In this document: positions 8,030-18,513 of the stretch, one piece after another
Position numbering within the stretch: position 1 is the stretch's first letter
Layout of the letters: every line of letters begins with the position of its first letter
Origin: Prevotella sp.
Lineage (GTDB): Bacteria > Bacteroidota > Bacteroidia > Bacteroidales > Bacteroidaceae
Reading direction: 5' to 3'
Assembly: GCA_017458225.1 (NCBI GenBank)
Contig: JAFTFX010000013.1
Location: 80,073-144,072 of the forward strand
Length of the DNA: 64,000 bases
Program-made: the position numbers and the translations under genes
The notes under the pieces: generated by a model
Seen by the model: only the letters and a program-made list of their open reading frames with translations
Database searches by the model: none
Told to the model about the DNA's origin: nothing

Positions 8030-11000
8030 ATGAAACATCTTTTGCTTTTGATGGCATGTCTGTTGGAGAGCACATCGCTATGTCTGGCAGCCAATGAGAA
8101 GACTGACGTTACGGCACAGTACCTGACGAATGCCTCGTTTGAGAATGACAACATCTCGGCACTCACGCCTGAGAACAACAGTGCCGACGGTCTGCGCGGC
8201 TATAAGACTGCGGCTCCTACAGGCTGGACAGTGACAGGAACTTCGGTTACAAGCCTGATTGTGACAAAAGACTGCTATACCGACAACAACTTCGGCAAGG
8301 TGACCACACTGGCCAATGTCACATGGGTGTCGGGCGGTTCGTGCATCATATTCGACGACGTGCGTCTCTATCAGCTGAGCAATGAGACCGTGATTCCCGA
8401 AGAACCCACCGAGGCCGACGTGGAAAGCCCCACCGAGGGTCGTGTGCTTAGCGACTTCGTAGCCGAAGCCCAGATGAAGGGCGACCTGCTGCAGATGCTG
8501 GCCAACTTCGCCACTTACCTGAAGAACGACTTCCAAGAGGCTCAGGCCCCCAACTCGGTCAGCGAGGTCTGCGGTTGCTTTAAGGGCGAGAGCACGATGG
8601 CATCGAACGAAGCCGGCGTGCGCACCAATGCCGACCTGTCGATGATCTGTGCTTTTCTCGTGAAATACGGCAAGGGAAAAGTGACCCTGCCTGCTGGCGT
8701 GACGTGGGAGAAGATAGAAGATATGGCCATGAAGTCGCTCGTCTTTGCCTACAGCACCCACAAGGCCAACAAGCTGAAGGTGTGCTCCGACAATAAGTAT
8801 TGGGGCTCCACCTCTACCAGCGATGCCGTCTGGGAGAGCTCGCTATGGGCCATGTCGGTAGCCTACTCGGCCTTCTTCCAGTGGGATAAGCTGAGCGATA
8901 CCCAGAAAAACTATATCTACAAGCTGCTGAAGGCAGAATGCAACTACGAACTCTACCGCAGCATCCCCACGGGCTATGCCGGTGACACCAAGGCCGAGGA
9001 AAACGGCTGGGAGGCTGACATCTTGGCTGCGACCTTAGGACTGTTCCCCAACGACGAGCTTGCCCCCAAGTGGTTCGACCGCCTGCGCGAGTTCGCCATC
9101 AACAGCTATTCGCAGAAAAACGATGCCACTGACAACACCGTCATCGATCCCGACTACGACCAGAAAACGGTGGCAAATCTCTACAAAGGCCAGAATCTCT
9201 ACGACGACTACACACTGCAGAACCACAACTACTTCCACACATCTTATCAGAACGTAGTCATTCAGGAACTGGGCGAGGCAGCCCTGGCTCTGAAGCTGTT
9301 CCAGCAGGGACTCTACGGCACAGAGAAGTGGAAGACCAACGCCCTGATGCACAACAACGACAAAGTGATGCAGGAAGTGCTCTACTGGCTGGCACTGGCC
9401 GACGGCGAACTGGCCATGCCCAACGGCAACGACTGGAGTCTGTTCCTCTACGACCAGATTACCTCCTACTCTACTAATGCCTGCTTCCTGCGCGACCCGC
9501 ACGCACTGCTGCTGGAGAATCTGGCCTACAAGATGATCAAGGCCCGCCAGACCACCACCAGCGACGGCTCGTGGCTGCTACGTGCCGACGTAGGTGCACG
9601 CCGCATGGGCGTTGAGGCCCACCGCGTCATGATGACGTGGCTGATGCACGAAGTGCTCTCCACCGCCGACATGCAGGCCACCGACTGGAACGACTTCAAC
9701 CGCAGTTATGCGCAGGCGAAGATTCTGACATCGCAGAACATCGTGCGCGCCGCTACCGACTCGCGCTTCACCACCTTCTCGTGGAGCGCTGGTCTGCAGA
9801 GCTACACTGGCTATATCGCAGCCAACTCGGTAGACAAGAACAAGATCATCGTGCCCTTCCGCGCCAACAACACGGGCAATTTCCTGGGCTGGTACGAGGT
9901 GAGCGGAAAGGGAACCAATGCCACTCCTGTGGTCAACGGCATCTACCAACTGAAGGACAACAGCTATATCATGAACGGCGAACTGAACACCAACGACGGC
10001 ACGCTGAACAACCGCTTCGCCATCTACTCCACGCCGGGCAATGCCGTTATCTATATAGACTATGTACGCGCGAACAACGCAGCCACCATCACTGCTGAAA
10101 AGGGCGGACTGATGGCCATCAGCGTGGACGAACTGACCAAGACGAAACGAACGCTCTACACCGACGGGGCACACAAGCAACTGGACGGTTCTGCCTTTAC
10201 CCGTCTGAATGGAAACTGGGTGAATGTCGACAATGCCTTGGGTATTGTCAACGTGAGCGACAAGCAGTTTGCCTTCGGCGAGAAAGCCAACAACAACTCG
10301 GTGATGACAGCCAAGCTGTACACCTCCTACTCGAACACCAGTCGCGCGGTGAAGGCCGGCGACGTGGTAGACCGCAGGAACATTACCTACTATTCGAACA
10401 TCGATGCTGCTTCGACGGCTCAGTTGTCAACATTCTGCACACAGCTTACCACTCCCGATGGATGGAACGGCATCATTGTCTTCGATCCCGACAGCACAGC
10501 CTATCTGCTCTTGAGCAATTTTGCAAGCGAACAGCCTTGCACACTGGTCAATGTGGAGACACCGCTCGGCCGACCCGTATTCCGCAGTTCCAACTTGACG
10601 GCTGAAGCCGGCAATGGACGCTTCGCCATAGAAGAGAACCAAAGTGTGGGCAATGTGCTGAAATTCTTCGTAAAGGGCAACGGCTTGCGTGCCGTGCAGG
10701 ATCCTGACAATCCTGACGTGGCCTACTTCGAGAGCCTTCTTGACTGCGACTGCGAGTTCGTCATCAAGGCTGTTACCAGCAACGGCATTGCGGAGAAGAC
10801 AATGAAGACAACGGGTGCGTTTACAGCTAAAATCGTGGGAGGCGACCTTCTGATCGAGGAAGGTGCCACGTTTCCCGAAAACGATGAAGAAGACCTCACA
10901 AAAGGCTACAAGGACATCACGCCGGAAAAACTGGTGAATGCCAACTTCGAAGAAGACGAGACCTACGGCAAGGCCGACGGCAACGTGAAGCTGGGTTCGA

Positions 11001-11755
11001 CAACCTATAACCCTTGCTATGTAAACACCGTGAGCGCCGTGAACTCGAAGTGGCCGAACATTCTGCCTGTGAAAGGATGGACAGCCGGCAACCAACTAAG
11101 CGGCGGTTCTAATTTCTGCCGCATGTACTCCATGCCCTATAGCACAACTCAGTATTGCGTCAGTCCGTCAGACGTGGGCAACTATGCCGCACGCTGCTCT
11201 CGCCCTGTAAAGGATGCCGATTGTGGCGAACGAGTGCTCACCGTGCTCAACTCATGGGACTCAGGTGCGAATGCTATCACCCAGAGTGTCACATTGCCAG
11301 CCGGCAGCTACCGTCTGCTGATGGATGCGCGCTATGAGTGTCCGAACCAGACGGCCAATACAGGCACGACCGTCACCACCAGCGGCAATAACACCAACAC
11401 ATCGCTGACAGGCATCAAGATTGGCACCAAGACCGACTACCGCTATCCTACTGAGAATAACAGCTGGCAGCAACTATGCTACGACTTCGAGCTGTCGCAG
11501 CAGCAGTCCGTCACCATCTCACTGGGATTCCGCACCTCAGCCGGTGTGGGTGCCGCCAATAACACCCTGCTCTATATTGACAATGTGCGCCTGCTGGTCG
11601 ACGATGCCACAGCTACCATCATTCGTGAAGTGCCGTCGGCAGCATCGACAAGACAAAGCACCTATTACGACCTGCAAGGCCGTCCCGTCGGCAAGCAATC
11701 GCTCCGACCGGGTATCTACATCACCAGCGGACAGAAGGTTGTTGTCACAAAATAA
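8030..11755 (+). CDS. large secreted alpha/alpha-toroid protein, probable glycan lyase, T9SS cargo
   Basis: A 1241-aa secreted protein. The signal peptide ends near residue 20 (MKHLLLLMACLLESTSLCLA). A short segment with the ends of a galactose-binding-like domain (LTNASFE to IIFDDVRLY) follows. A central region of about 500 residues is alpha-helical with motifs such as GDTKAEENGWEADILA and QNHNYFHTSYQN, resembling six-hairpin/toroid lyase-type enzymes, then a beta-rich region. A full carbohydrate-binding-like domain (VNANFEEDE to LLYIDNVRLL, about residues 970-1190) precedes a T9SS-like tail (YYDLQGRPVGK to GQKVVVTK). It is 12 bp upstream of a hybrid two-component regulator, which supports a regulated role in glycan use. 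The exact enzyme family and substrate are not recognised. Confidence 0.68.
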   Translation: MKHLLLLMACLLESTSLCLAANEKTDVTAQYLTNASFENDNISALTPENNSADGLRGYKTAAPTGWTVTGTSVTSLIVTKDCYTDNNFGKVTTLANVTWVSGGSCIIFDDVRLYQLSNETVIPEEPTEADVESPTEGRVLSDFVAEAQMKGDLLQMLANFATYLKNDFQEAQAPNSVSEVCGCFKGESTMASNEAGVRTNADLSMICAFLVKYGKGKVTLPAGVTWEKIEDMAMKSLVFAYSTHKANKLKVCSDNKYWGSTSTSDAVWESSLWAMSVAYSAFFQWDKLSDTQKNYIYKLLKAECNYELYRSIPTGYAGDTKAEENGWEADILAATLGLFPNDELAPKWFDRLREFAINSYSQKNDATDNTVIDPDYDQKTVANLYKGQNLYDDYTLQNHNYFHTSYQNVVIQELGEAALALKLFQQGLYGTEKWKTNALMHNNDKVMQEVLYWLALADGELAMPNGNDWSLFLYDQITSYSTNACFLRDPHALLLENLAYKMIKARQTTTSDGSWLLRADVGARRMGVEAHRVMMTWLMHEVLSTADMQATDWNDFNRSYAQAKILTSQNIVRAATDSRFTTFSWSAGLQSYTGYIAANSVDKNKIIVPFRANNTGNFLGWYEVSGKGTNATPVVNGIYQLKDNSYIMNGELNTNDGTLNNRFAIYSTPGNAVIYIDYVRANNAATITAEKGGLMAISVDELTKTKRTLYTDGAHKQLDGSAFTRLNGNWVNVDNALGIVNVSDKQFAFGEKANNNSVMTAKLYTSYSNTSRAVKAGDVVDRRNITYYSNIDAASTAQLSTFCTQLTTPDGWNGIIVFDPDSTAYLLLSNFASEQPCTLVNVETPLGRPVFRSSNLTAEAGNGRFAIEENQSVGNVLKFFVKGNGLRAVQDPDNPDVAYFESLLDCDCEFVIKAVTSNGIAEKTMKTTGAFTAKIVGGDLLIEEGATFPENDEEDLTKGYKDITPEKLVNANFEEDETYGKADGNVKLGSTTYNPCYVNTVSAVNSKWPNILPVKGWTAGNQLSGGSNFCRMYSMPYSTTQYCVSPSDVGNYAARCSRPVKDADCGERVLTVLNSWDSGANAITQSVTLPAGSYRLLMDARYECPNQTANTGTTVTTSGNNTNTSLTGIKIGTKTDYRYPTENNSWQQLCYDFELSQQQSVTISLGFRTSAGVGAANNTLLYIDNVRLLVDDATATIIREVPSAASTRQSTYYDLQGRPVGKQSLRPGIYITSGQKVVVTK

Positions 11756-11767
11756 ATTTTCACCACT

Positions 11768-14700
11768 ATGCCTAAAAGAGTCTACACCTTATTATTATAT
11801 ATACTCTCGTGCTCAGCCATGCTGGCACAGCAGTTCGTAATGCAAACGCTGCCCAGCCAGAAACGACTGCCGCAATCAGAATTGTATCGTGTCTTTGAAG
11901 ACTCCGAAGGCTATATGTGGTATGCCACACGCGGTGCTGGTCTCTGCCGTGACAACGGCTTTCAGATTGACGTGTTCCGTGCCGACCGCAACAACCCGGG
12001 ATTGCTGAGAAGCAACGTGGTGACCTGCATTGCCGAAAATGTAGGGAAACACGAGATATGGTTCGGAACCAAGCAGGGTGCCTACGTTCTCAACAAGCGC
12101 GACTACAGCATCAAGCCGCTCAGCAACATCAAGTCGCACATACACGAAATTGTGCAGACACCCGACAACTGCATGTGGGTAGCACTCAAGAAACAAGTGA
12201 AGGTGTTCTCCCCCGACGGCGAGCCATTAGACAGTTTTGCCCTCTCGTGGAAAGGCGAGCCCATGAGTGCCGAATCGATGACCCTCGACAGCAAGGGCAC
12301 CCTGTGGATCATGCAATGGGATGGTGGCGTTCAGGCCATCGACACACGCAGTCGACAGATGAACACCATGAACTGGGAAGTGCCCGTCGGCCCCACATCG
12401 CTGGCCGAAGACTCACTGAACCACCTGTACTACATCGGCACATGGGGAGCCGGCGTATTCTACTATGACGGCCGCCAGGCCATCCCACTCGATCTGGGAC
12501 TGACCACCGATGTGCAACGCAAGGTTCGTTGCGTGAAATACGACCCTTGGCGACACATGCTCTGGGTGGTCACCATGGCCGGTCTCTATGCCTTCGACAT
12601 CGGTCATCAGGGAAGACTCACTCCCGTTGAGCTGGGACTGCCCCCTCAACAGGCCATCTTCCGCATCATCTTCGACCACAACGGCTATGTATGGGTGCCG
12701 GGAGCCACCCCACTGTCATTCATTCTGCGCCCCACGACAGGCGGATGGCTCAAGCGGTCGGCATTCGACACGCTTGCCCAACAGGTGGGCTCCAGAATAC
12801 CTGTCGAAAGGATGCTTTGCGAAGGCGACTACTGCTGGATATGGAGCGACCGCACACAACTGCTCCTCTACAATCGCGACACCCAGCAAGTGTCAAACGC
12901 CAATGGCCCCATTGACAACGAGACGACACGCTTTGGAAACATCATGGCCCTTAGGAAACAGGGGGGCATCTGGTGTGCTACTGGCCGGCAGATTTTCATT
13001 TGCAAACACCAAGGCATGAAGGTGGACTTACAAAAACAAACAGCCCTCACGTTACCAGAGTCAGTATCGGCCTTGTGTGAAGCTCCCGATGGCAGTCTCT
13101 ACATCGGCACCGGCGACGGCCTATACCGTTACGAAAAAACATCAGCAACTATTGACACGATTGCCAGGGAGTTACGCACTATCCGCGACATTGCCGTCGC
13201 TTCAGACGGTACGGTGTTCTTCATCAGCACGGCGAAGGGCATCTGCAAACTGAGTCCCAAGAGCAAGGACTACAGGAGTCTGGCTCCCTATCAGCGCTAT
13301 ACGGCACTGACCATCAGCGACAACGGACAGCTGTGGACAGGCAATGCTTTCGGCGAAGTGTGGATGGTCGACGACACCCTGCACTACTGTCCGATAGCCA
13401 GCAGCCGTGAGGGTAACGGCGTGAAGCAACTGGTGTGTGACTCGCTGAACCACCTCTGGGTGATGGGCGACACCTATCTCACGGAGTATCATCCTGAGAG
13501 CGACCGTCGCCGACTGTTCCAAAGCTACGACCCGTTCATTGACCTCGACAACTTTGGAGGCATGTCACTCTCTGCTGACGGACAGGTTGTTGTAGTTGGA
13601 AGCGGTGGCATGATTGCCTTAAAACCGAAAATGCTGCCTGTCAACATGAGGATGCCCGTTCCTGCCGTGGCCGCCTATACCATTGACGGGAAAAAGCAAC
13701 TGGTTTCCTCTATCAGTTCAAAGATAGAAGTACCGGCCCAGACCGTCACCTTGGAACTGCAGCTGACCTGTTTCTCGTATCTGAAGACTGGCAGCCAGCA
13801 GTTTGCCTACCGACTGAAAGGGCTGAGCAATCAATGGATGGAACTGCCTATCGGCGAGAACACACTGCAACTGGTCAACCTGCCCAAGGGAAACTATACG
13901 TTGGAACTGAAAGCCTGCGATCCCTACGCCCACTGGGGCGACCCTGTCGAGGCACTCGTCATCCACCGTCAACCGGCCTGGTATGAAACGTGGTTTGCCT
14001 ACTTATGCTATGTGCTGCTGGCTGCTGCCATCATCGCATGGCTGGTACGTCTCTATCTGAAGCGCAACAAGGAGAAAGCCCGCCAGCAAATGGACGAACA
14101 GCTCACGGAAATGAAACTGCAGTTCTTTACGAACATCAGCCACGAGTTGCGCACTCCCCTATCGCTCATCATCACGCCGCTGGAAAGCATCATCAGACGA
14201 ATGGGCGATCCTGAACAGCGATTAGACTATGCCACACGCTCAGCCATTCACTCACAAATCGAGACCGTCATCAAGCATGCCAACCATCTGCTCGACATGG
14301 TCAACCGTCTGTTGGACTTCCGCAAGCTGAACATGGGCGAACTGAAACTGCATCCCTCGTTGGGCGACCTATACATGTTCCTGCGAACATGCATCAGCAC
14401 CTTCAAGCCACTGGCCACCAGCAAGGGGCTTGCGCTCGAATCAAACATTCCCGATGGCGTGCTCTACACCAGTTTCGATGCCAAAGCCATGCAGAACATC
14501 ATGTACAACCTGCTGTCGAATGCCATCAAATACACCACAGAAGGTAGCGTGACCGTTGAAGCCGCTTGCAAGGAGAACCAGCTGACCCTCAAAGTCTCTG
14601 ACACGGGCGTGGGCATTGCTGCCAGCGAACTGCCCTACATCTTCAAACGCTACTATCAGGCATCCAATGCCCAAGAGTCGGCATCGCCCGGCACAGGCAT

Positions 14701-15619
14701 CGGTCTCAGCATGGTCAAAGATCTGATTGAGAAGATGGACGGCACCATTACTGCCAACAGTACGGAAGGAAAGGGCAGTTGTTTCACCATCACACTACCC
14801 ATTGAACCACAGGAAGAGAAAGCGGAACTGCCAGTCAACCCCGTCATTCCGAAGCTACCCTCAGTACTCATTGCCGACGACAACGACGACTTCCGCGACT
14901 TCTTGGTTCAGGAACTCAAGAACGACTACAACATTTTGCAGGCACGCAACGGCCGCGAAGCCCTGCGCATTGCTCAGACTCAATATATCGATGTCATTCT
15001 GAGTGACGTGATGATGCCTCAAATGAACGGCAACGAACTGTGCCGGCAGCTGAAACAAGACGAGTCTACCTCGCACATCTTCATCATGTTGCTCACCGCC
15101 AAGACTGCTGAAGAGAGCATGCTGGAGAGCTATGAGGCCGGTGCAGACTTCTACCTGACCAAGCCGTTCAGTATGGAGTTGCTGCGCAACCGTCTGCAAC
15201 ACCTCACCCACATGCAGGAGCGTCGTATTGAACTGCTGGCGAAAGCCGAGACGCAATCAGCTGACCTGCTCACCGAAGACGAGCTGCGCATTTCACCCAT
15301 TGACCGTAAGTTCATGGAGAAGATGACGGCCACGATGGAACAGCATATTGCCGACACCACCTTCTCCGTCGACACGTTCTGTGCCGAAATGGCGATGAGC
15401 CGCATGAACTTCTACAGAAAGATGCATGCACTGACTGGCAAGACACCTGCCCAGTACATCAATGACTACCGTCTTTCACTGGCCGACCGTCTGCTGCGCG
15501 AGGGCGAACTGAATGTAAGTGAAGTAGCCGACCGTACAGGATTCTCTACAGCCAGCTACTTCAGTAAGTGCTACAAAATCAAATTCGGTGTTGCCCCGAA
15601 AGAGGCAAGGCAGAAATAG
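11768..15619 (+). CDS. hybrid two-component system sensor/regulator (HTCS)
   Basis: A 1283-aa one-protein two-component system typical of Bacteroidetes glycan regulation. Order: signal peptide (about 1-20), periplasmic propeller repeats (about 25-640), Y_Y_Y domain (about 650-735), one membrane segment (WFAYLCYVLLAAAIIAWLV), histidine kinase with H-box FTNISHELRTPL (H792), N box NLLSNAIKY and G boxes DTGVGIA and GTGIGLSMV, receiver with phospho-acceptor D1080 (VILSDVMMPQ), then a C-terminal AraC-type helix-turn-helix. All catalytic residues are present. It has no visible promoter of its own and follows the secreted toroid gene by 12 bp, so it is probably cotranscribed and autoregulated. The ligand is probably a glycan made by or for that neighbour (inference). 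Confidence 0.94.
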   Translation: MPKRVYTLLLYILSCSAMLAQQFVMQTLPSQKRLPQSELYRVFEDSEGYMWYATRGAGLCRDNGFQIDVFRADRNNPGLLRSNVVTCIAENVGKHEIWFGTKQGAYVLNKRDYSIKPLSNIKSHIHEIVQTPDNCMWVALKKQVKVFSPDGEPLDSFALSWKGEPMSAESMTLDSKGTLWIMQWDGGVQAIDTRSRQMNTMNWEVPVGPTSLAEDSLNHLYYIGTWGAGVFYYDGRQAIPLDLGLTTDVQRKVRCVKYDPWRHMLWVVTMAGLYAFDIGHQGRLTPVELGLPPQQAIFRIIFDHNGYVWVPGATPLSFILRPTTGGWLKRSAFDTLAQQVGSRIPVERMLCEGDYCWIWSDRTQLLLYNRDTQQVSNANGPIDNETTRFGNIMALRKQGGIWCATGRQIFICKHQGMKVDLQKQTALTLPESVSALCEAPDGSLYIGTGDGLYRYEKTSATIDTIARELRTIRDIAVASDGTVFFISTAKGICKLSPKSKDYRSLAPYQRYTALTISDNGQLWTGNAFGEVWMVDDTLHYCPIASSREGNGVKQLVCDSLNHLWVMGDTYLTEYHPESDRRRLFQSYDPFIDLDNFGGMSLSADGQVVVVGSGGMIALKPKMLPVNMRMPVPAVAAYTIDGKKQLVSSISSKIEVPAQTVTLELQLTCFSYLKTGSQQFAYRLKGLSNQWMELPIGENTLQLVNLPKGNYTLELKACDPYAHWGDPVEALVIHRQPAWYETWFAYLCYVLLAAAIIAWLVRLYLKRNKEKARQQMDEQLTEMKLQFFTNISHELRTPLSLIITPLESIIRRMGDPEQRLDYATRSAIHSQIETVIKHANHLLDMVNRLLDFRKLNMGELKLHPSLGDLYMFLRTCISTFKPLATSKGLALESNIPDGVLYTSFDAKAMQNIMYNLLSNAIKYTTEGSVTVEAACKENQLTLKVSDTGVGIAASELPYIFKRYYQASNAQESASPGTGIGLSMVKDLIEKMDGTITANSTEGKGSCFTITLPIEPQEEKAELPVNPVIPKLPSVLIADDNDDFRDFLVQELKNDYNILQARNGREALRIAQTQYIDVILSDVMMPQMNGNELCRQLKQDESTSHIFIMLLTAKTAEESMLESYEAGADFYLTKPFSMELLRNRLQHLTHMQERRIELLAKAETQSADLLTEDELRISPIDRKFMEKMTATMEQHIADTTFSVDTFCAEMAMSRMNFYRKMHALTGKTPAQYINDYRLSLADRLLREGELNVSEVADRTGFSTASYFSKCYKIKFGVAPKEARQK

Positions 15620-15626
15620 AAAAATG

Positions 15627-16034
15627 CTATGCAGATACGGTGCGCGTGCCATCGGCATTCTCGCTGATGGTGACGCGCACTGCATCTTCAGGCAATAACT
15701 CTTCAATCAGTTCCGGCCACTCAATAAAGCACAGTGCTCCTGAATAGAAGTATTCCTCATACCCCATATCATAGACTTCCTCCAGTTTCTTGATACGGTA
15801 GAAGTCGAAATGATAGATGGGCATTTCGCCTGCCTGATATTCATTCACAATGGCAAATGTGGGCGATGTGATCACGTCCTGCACACCCAACTCTTCGCAG
15901 ATAGCCTTGACGAACGTAGTCTTTCCTGCCCCCATCTTACCATAGAAAGCAAAAACTTTCCGGTCGCCCAGCTGACTAATAAACTCGCGAGCCGCCTCGC
16001 GGATATGCTCTATATTCTTAATCTCAATATTCAT
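15627..16034 (-). CDS. tsaE: tRNA threonylcarbamoyladenosine biosynthesis ATPase TsaE
   Basis: ATPase subunit of the t6A37 tRNA modification complex, about 135 aa, the usual size. Walker A is GKMGAGKTT and [12 protein letters not shown] plus YHFDFYR are typical TsaE motifs. The open frame runs up to a GTG at 16094, but the ATG at 16034 ([10 protein letters not shown]) matches the family start better. It follows porX by 56 bp on the same strand and converges on the hybrid regulator. Confidence 0.93.
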   Translation of the reverse strand: MNIEIKNIEHIREAAREFISQLGDRKVFAFYGKMGAGKTTFVKAICEELGVQDVITSPTFAIVNEYQAGEMPIYHFDFYRIKKLEEVYDMGYEEYFYSGALCFIEWPELIEELLPEDAVRVTISENADGTRTVSA

Positions 16035-16090
16035 AAGCGCAATTCTAAAGTATTCTGACCATTTTTCTTCTCTCCACTTACCTTCGCTCC

Positions 16091-17761
16091 TCACCTCTTC
16101 TTACCCGTCATCGTCACCAACGGTATCAGCATTTCTTCCATCGAGATGCCACCATGCTGGAACGTATCTTTGTAATAGCTCACGTAGTAGTTGTAGTTAT
16201 TCGGATAGGCAAAGAACGAGTCGCCCGTGGCGAAGACATAGCTGGTCGACAGGTTGGGTTGCGGCAACTGAGCTTGTCGCGGATCTTTGATTACAAACAG
16301 ATCTTTTGAGTCGTAGCCCAGACTCTTGCCCAGCTTATAGCGCAGGTTCGTGTTCGTGTTGCGGTCGCCCACAATCTTCACAGGCTTTGTACAACGAATA
16401 GAGCCGTGGTCGGTAGTGACGATCACCTTATAGTCAGTCTGAGCCAGTCGACGGAAGAAATCGGCTATCACCGAATGGCGGAACCAGCTGAGCGTGATGC
16501 TGCGATAGGCCGACTCGTTGTTGGCCAGTTCGCGCACCATGCGGCTCTCTGTACGGGCATGCGAGAGCATGTCGATGAAGTTGAATACCACCACGTTCAG
16601 TTGATTTTTCTCCATCTGGTTGAACTGCTGCATCAGCTTTTCAGCATCAGCCGAATTGTTCACTTTGTGGTAAGAGAAGGTCTCATGTCGGCGATAACGG
16701 TCCAGTTGTGTCTGAATGAGTGGTTCTTCGTTCAGGTTCTTTCCTTCCTCCTCGTCTTCGTCGACCCACAAATCGGGAAACATTTCAGCAATCTTGTTTG
16801 GCATCAGACCTGAAAAGATGGCATTTCGGGCATATTGTGTTGCCGTCGGCAGAATGCTGTAGTAGATATCCTCATCAATATCATACTGGTCGCCTATCTC
16901 ATGAGCCAACATGCGCCACTGGTCATAGCGGAAGTTGTCGAGCACCACCAGTAGCACTTTCTCGCCAGCAGAGAGCAAGGGGAATATTTTCTGCTTGAAG
17001 ATCTCCGGCGAAAGCAGGGGAGCAGACTCTCCCCCAACTCCTCCCTGCGAGGGAGGGGAATATATACTTCTATCGGCAGAGTTAACGACTCCCCTCCCTC
17101 GCAGGGAGGAGTTGGGGGAGAGTCTGCTCACCCAGTCCAAGTAGTTCTTCTTCACGAACTTGGCAAAGCCCAGATTAGCCTCTTCCTTCTGCATCTGCAG
17201 CATCTCCGTCATCTGCGAGTCGGTACTGCTCAGTTCCAGTTCCCAGTGCACCAGTCGTTTATACACATCCACCCAGTCCTGCCAGTTGCGGCAGTCCATA
17301 ATCTGCATGGCTATCTGCTGGAACTGTTGCTGATAGCGACTCTGCGTCACCTCCGTTTCCAGCTCCTTGCGGTGAATATTTTTCTTCAGTGTGAGCAGAA
17401 TCTGGTTCGGATTGACCGGCTTGATAAGATAGTCGGCTATTTTCTGTCCGATGGCCTGATTCATGATGTTCTCCTCCTCGCTCTTTGTCACCATCACCAC
17501 GGGTGTCGAGGGCGACAGCTCCTTGATTTTTTGCAGGGTCTCCAGTCCCGACAACCCTGGCATCTGCTCGTCAAGCAACACCAGATCGAACGACCGCATT
17601 CCCGCTGACGCGCCTACCCGTAGCCTTTCACGGCACAAATCAATAGCATCAGTACCATTCGATGCCGTTGTCACCTCATATCCTTTTTTCTGCAGAAACA
17701 AGATATGCGCCTTCAGCAGCTCCATCTCGTCATCCACCCATAACAGTTGTCCGTTATTCAT
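16091..17761 (-). CDS. porX: PorX, response regulator with PglZ phosphatase-like domain
   Basis: T9SS regulator of 556 aa. The receiver domain is residues 1-130 with acidic pair D10/D11 and phospho-acceptor D64 ([10 protein letters not shown]). The C-terminal alkaline phosphatase-like PglZ domain is about residues 255-550 with [43 protein letters not shown] and QHGGISMEE, so the metal sites seem intact. In Porphyromonas PorX works with PorY to control por genes and secretion. Two oddities: about ten extra residues (46-56, [11 protein letters not shown]) just before the phospho-acceptor strand, and a palindromic element translated in frame (residues about 211-248) in the linker before the PglZ domain. 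Confidence 0.95.
   Translation of the reverse strand: MNNGQLLWVDDEMELLKAHILFLQKKGYEVTTASNGTDAIDLCRERLRVGASAGMRSFDLVLLDEQMPGLSGLETLQKIKELSPSTPVVMVTKSEEENIMNQAIGQKIADYLIKPVNPNQILLTLKKNIHRKELETEVTQSRYQQQFQQIAMQIMDCRNWQDWVDVYKRLVHWELELSSTDSQMTEMLQMQKEEANLGFAKFVKKNYLDWVSRLSPNSSLRGRGVVNSADRSIYSPPSQGGVGGESAPLLSPEIFKQKIFPLLSAGEKVLLVVLDNFRYDQWRMLAHEIGDQYDIDEDIYYSILPTATQYARNAIFSGLMPNKIAEMFPDLWVDEDEEEGKNLNEEPLIQTQLDRYRRHETFSYHKVNNSADAEKLMQQFNQMEKNQLNVVVFNFIDMLSHARTESRMVRELANNESAYRSITLSWFRHSVIADFFRRLAQTDYKVIVTTDHGSIRCTKPVKIVGDRNTNTNLRYKLGKSLGYDSKDLFVIKDPRQAQLPQPNLSTSYVFATGDSFFAYPNNYNYYVSYYKDTFQHGGISMEEMLIPLVTMTGKKR
17020..17129. repeat. palindromic element inserted in frame in porX
   Basis: Two perfect 40-bp inverted arms (17020-17059 and 17090-17129) around a 30-bp centre. 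The arms contain CTCCCTGCGAGGGAGGGG. The whole 110-bp element is translated without a stop within porX, adding a Ser/Gly/Pro-rich stretch. One arm is about 31/35 identical to the sequence at 40179-40213, and the element at 29250-29336 in purL is related. It resembles protein-coding palindromic elements known from Rickettsia in behaviour. Confidence 0.9.
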
Positions 17762-17791
17762 AATTTCAGAAATTTATGGATAATACAAAAC

Positions 17792-18508
17792 TTACCAAAT
17801 ACTCAGTTGTTTTGGCATCACACTAATCACTTCATTTTTAATTCCCTCTTTCGGAGTACTTTTTATTTCTGTTACTCTTCGAACAGCATTTGACACATAC
17901 CACATCATAACTGGTGGTACAGCATTTCCAATAGCTTTATACTGCCGGATTTGCGAAACGCTATCAAGTATGAACGAATCTGGGAAAGACTGTATACGGG
18001 CCGCTTCACGTGTTGAGAAACGTCTATACCTATCACCTACCATAAATACGGGATCTGTACTATTTAAACTTACTTTAGCTAGATGAGCACTTATGGTATT
18101 ACATGGCTCATCAAGTCGCATAACCCGGCCCTTATTCATTTTCTCTTTAACTGCTTTCATTCCAGCCACAGCCTTTTCGCTAAAGAAGAGATTTTCATTT
18201 TTATTTTCTTCTTCCATAATAACATCGCCCAAGACCTTGCGATTCTGATTTGTCAGAGATTGGAGGAAAGAAAAGCTTCTAAAATCTTCCATATCACGAA
18301 AGCCTACAATAATAACACGTTCTCGCTTTTGAGGAACGCCGAACTCCCATGCATTTAATAGCTTATAGGTAATGATGTATCCTGCATCCCTAAATTCTTT
18401 TAAAATCATAGGGAATGCTTGTCCATTATTGGCAGAAAGTAATCCTTTGACGTTGATGTCGCGGGCAACTTTGATTATGTTTTTGTGTTCAAAAATATTT
18501 CTACACAT
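17792..18508 (-). pseudogene. C-terminal fragment of a C5-cytosine DNA methyltransferase
   Basis: The 238-aa frame has only the C-terminal half of a Dcm-type enzyme: the end of motif VI (NVKGLLS), FGVPQKRERVIIVG (motif VIII), a region around RRFSTREAARIQSFP (motif IX) and YKAIGNAVPP (motif X). The SAM-binding FxGxG motif and the catalytic PCQ loop are absent, and no frame upstream supplies them, since another gene ends 5 bp before. It is therefore very likely inactive. It belongs to an AT-rich block with an HNH endonuclease gene, the remains of a restriction-modification system between porX and porW. Confidence 0.82.
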
Positions 18509-18513
18509 GACAC

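Noticed and set aside
17022-17127. Insertion sequence with terminal inverted repeats
   Set aside because: The element is only 110 bp, the arms make up most of it and no transposase frame is present; it fits a palindromic repeat element better.
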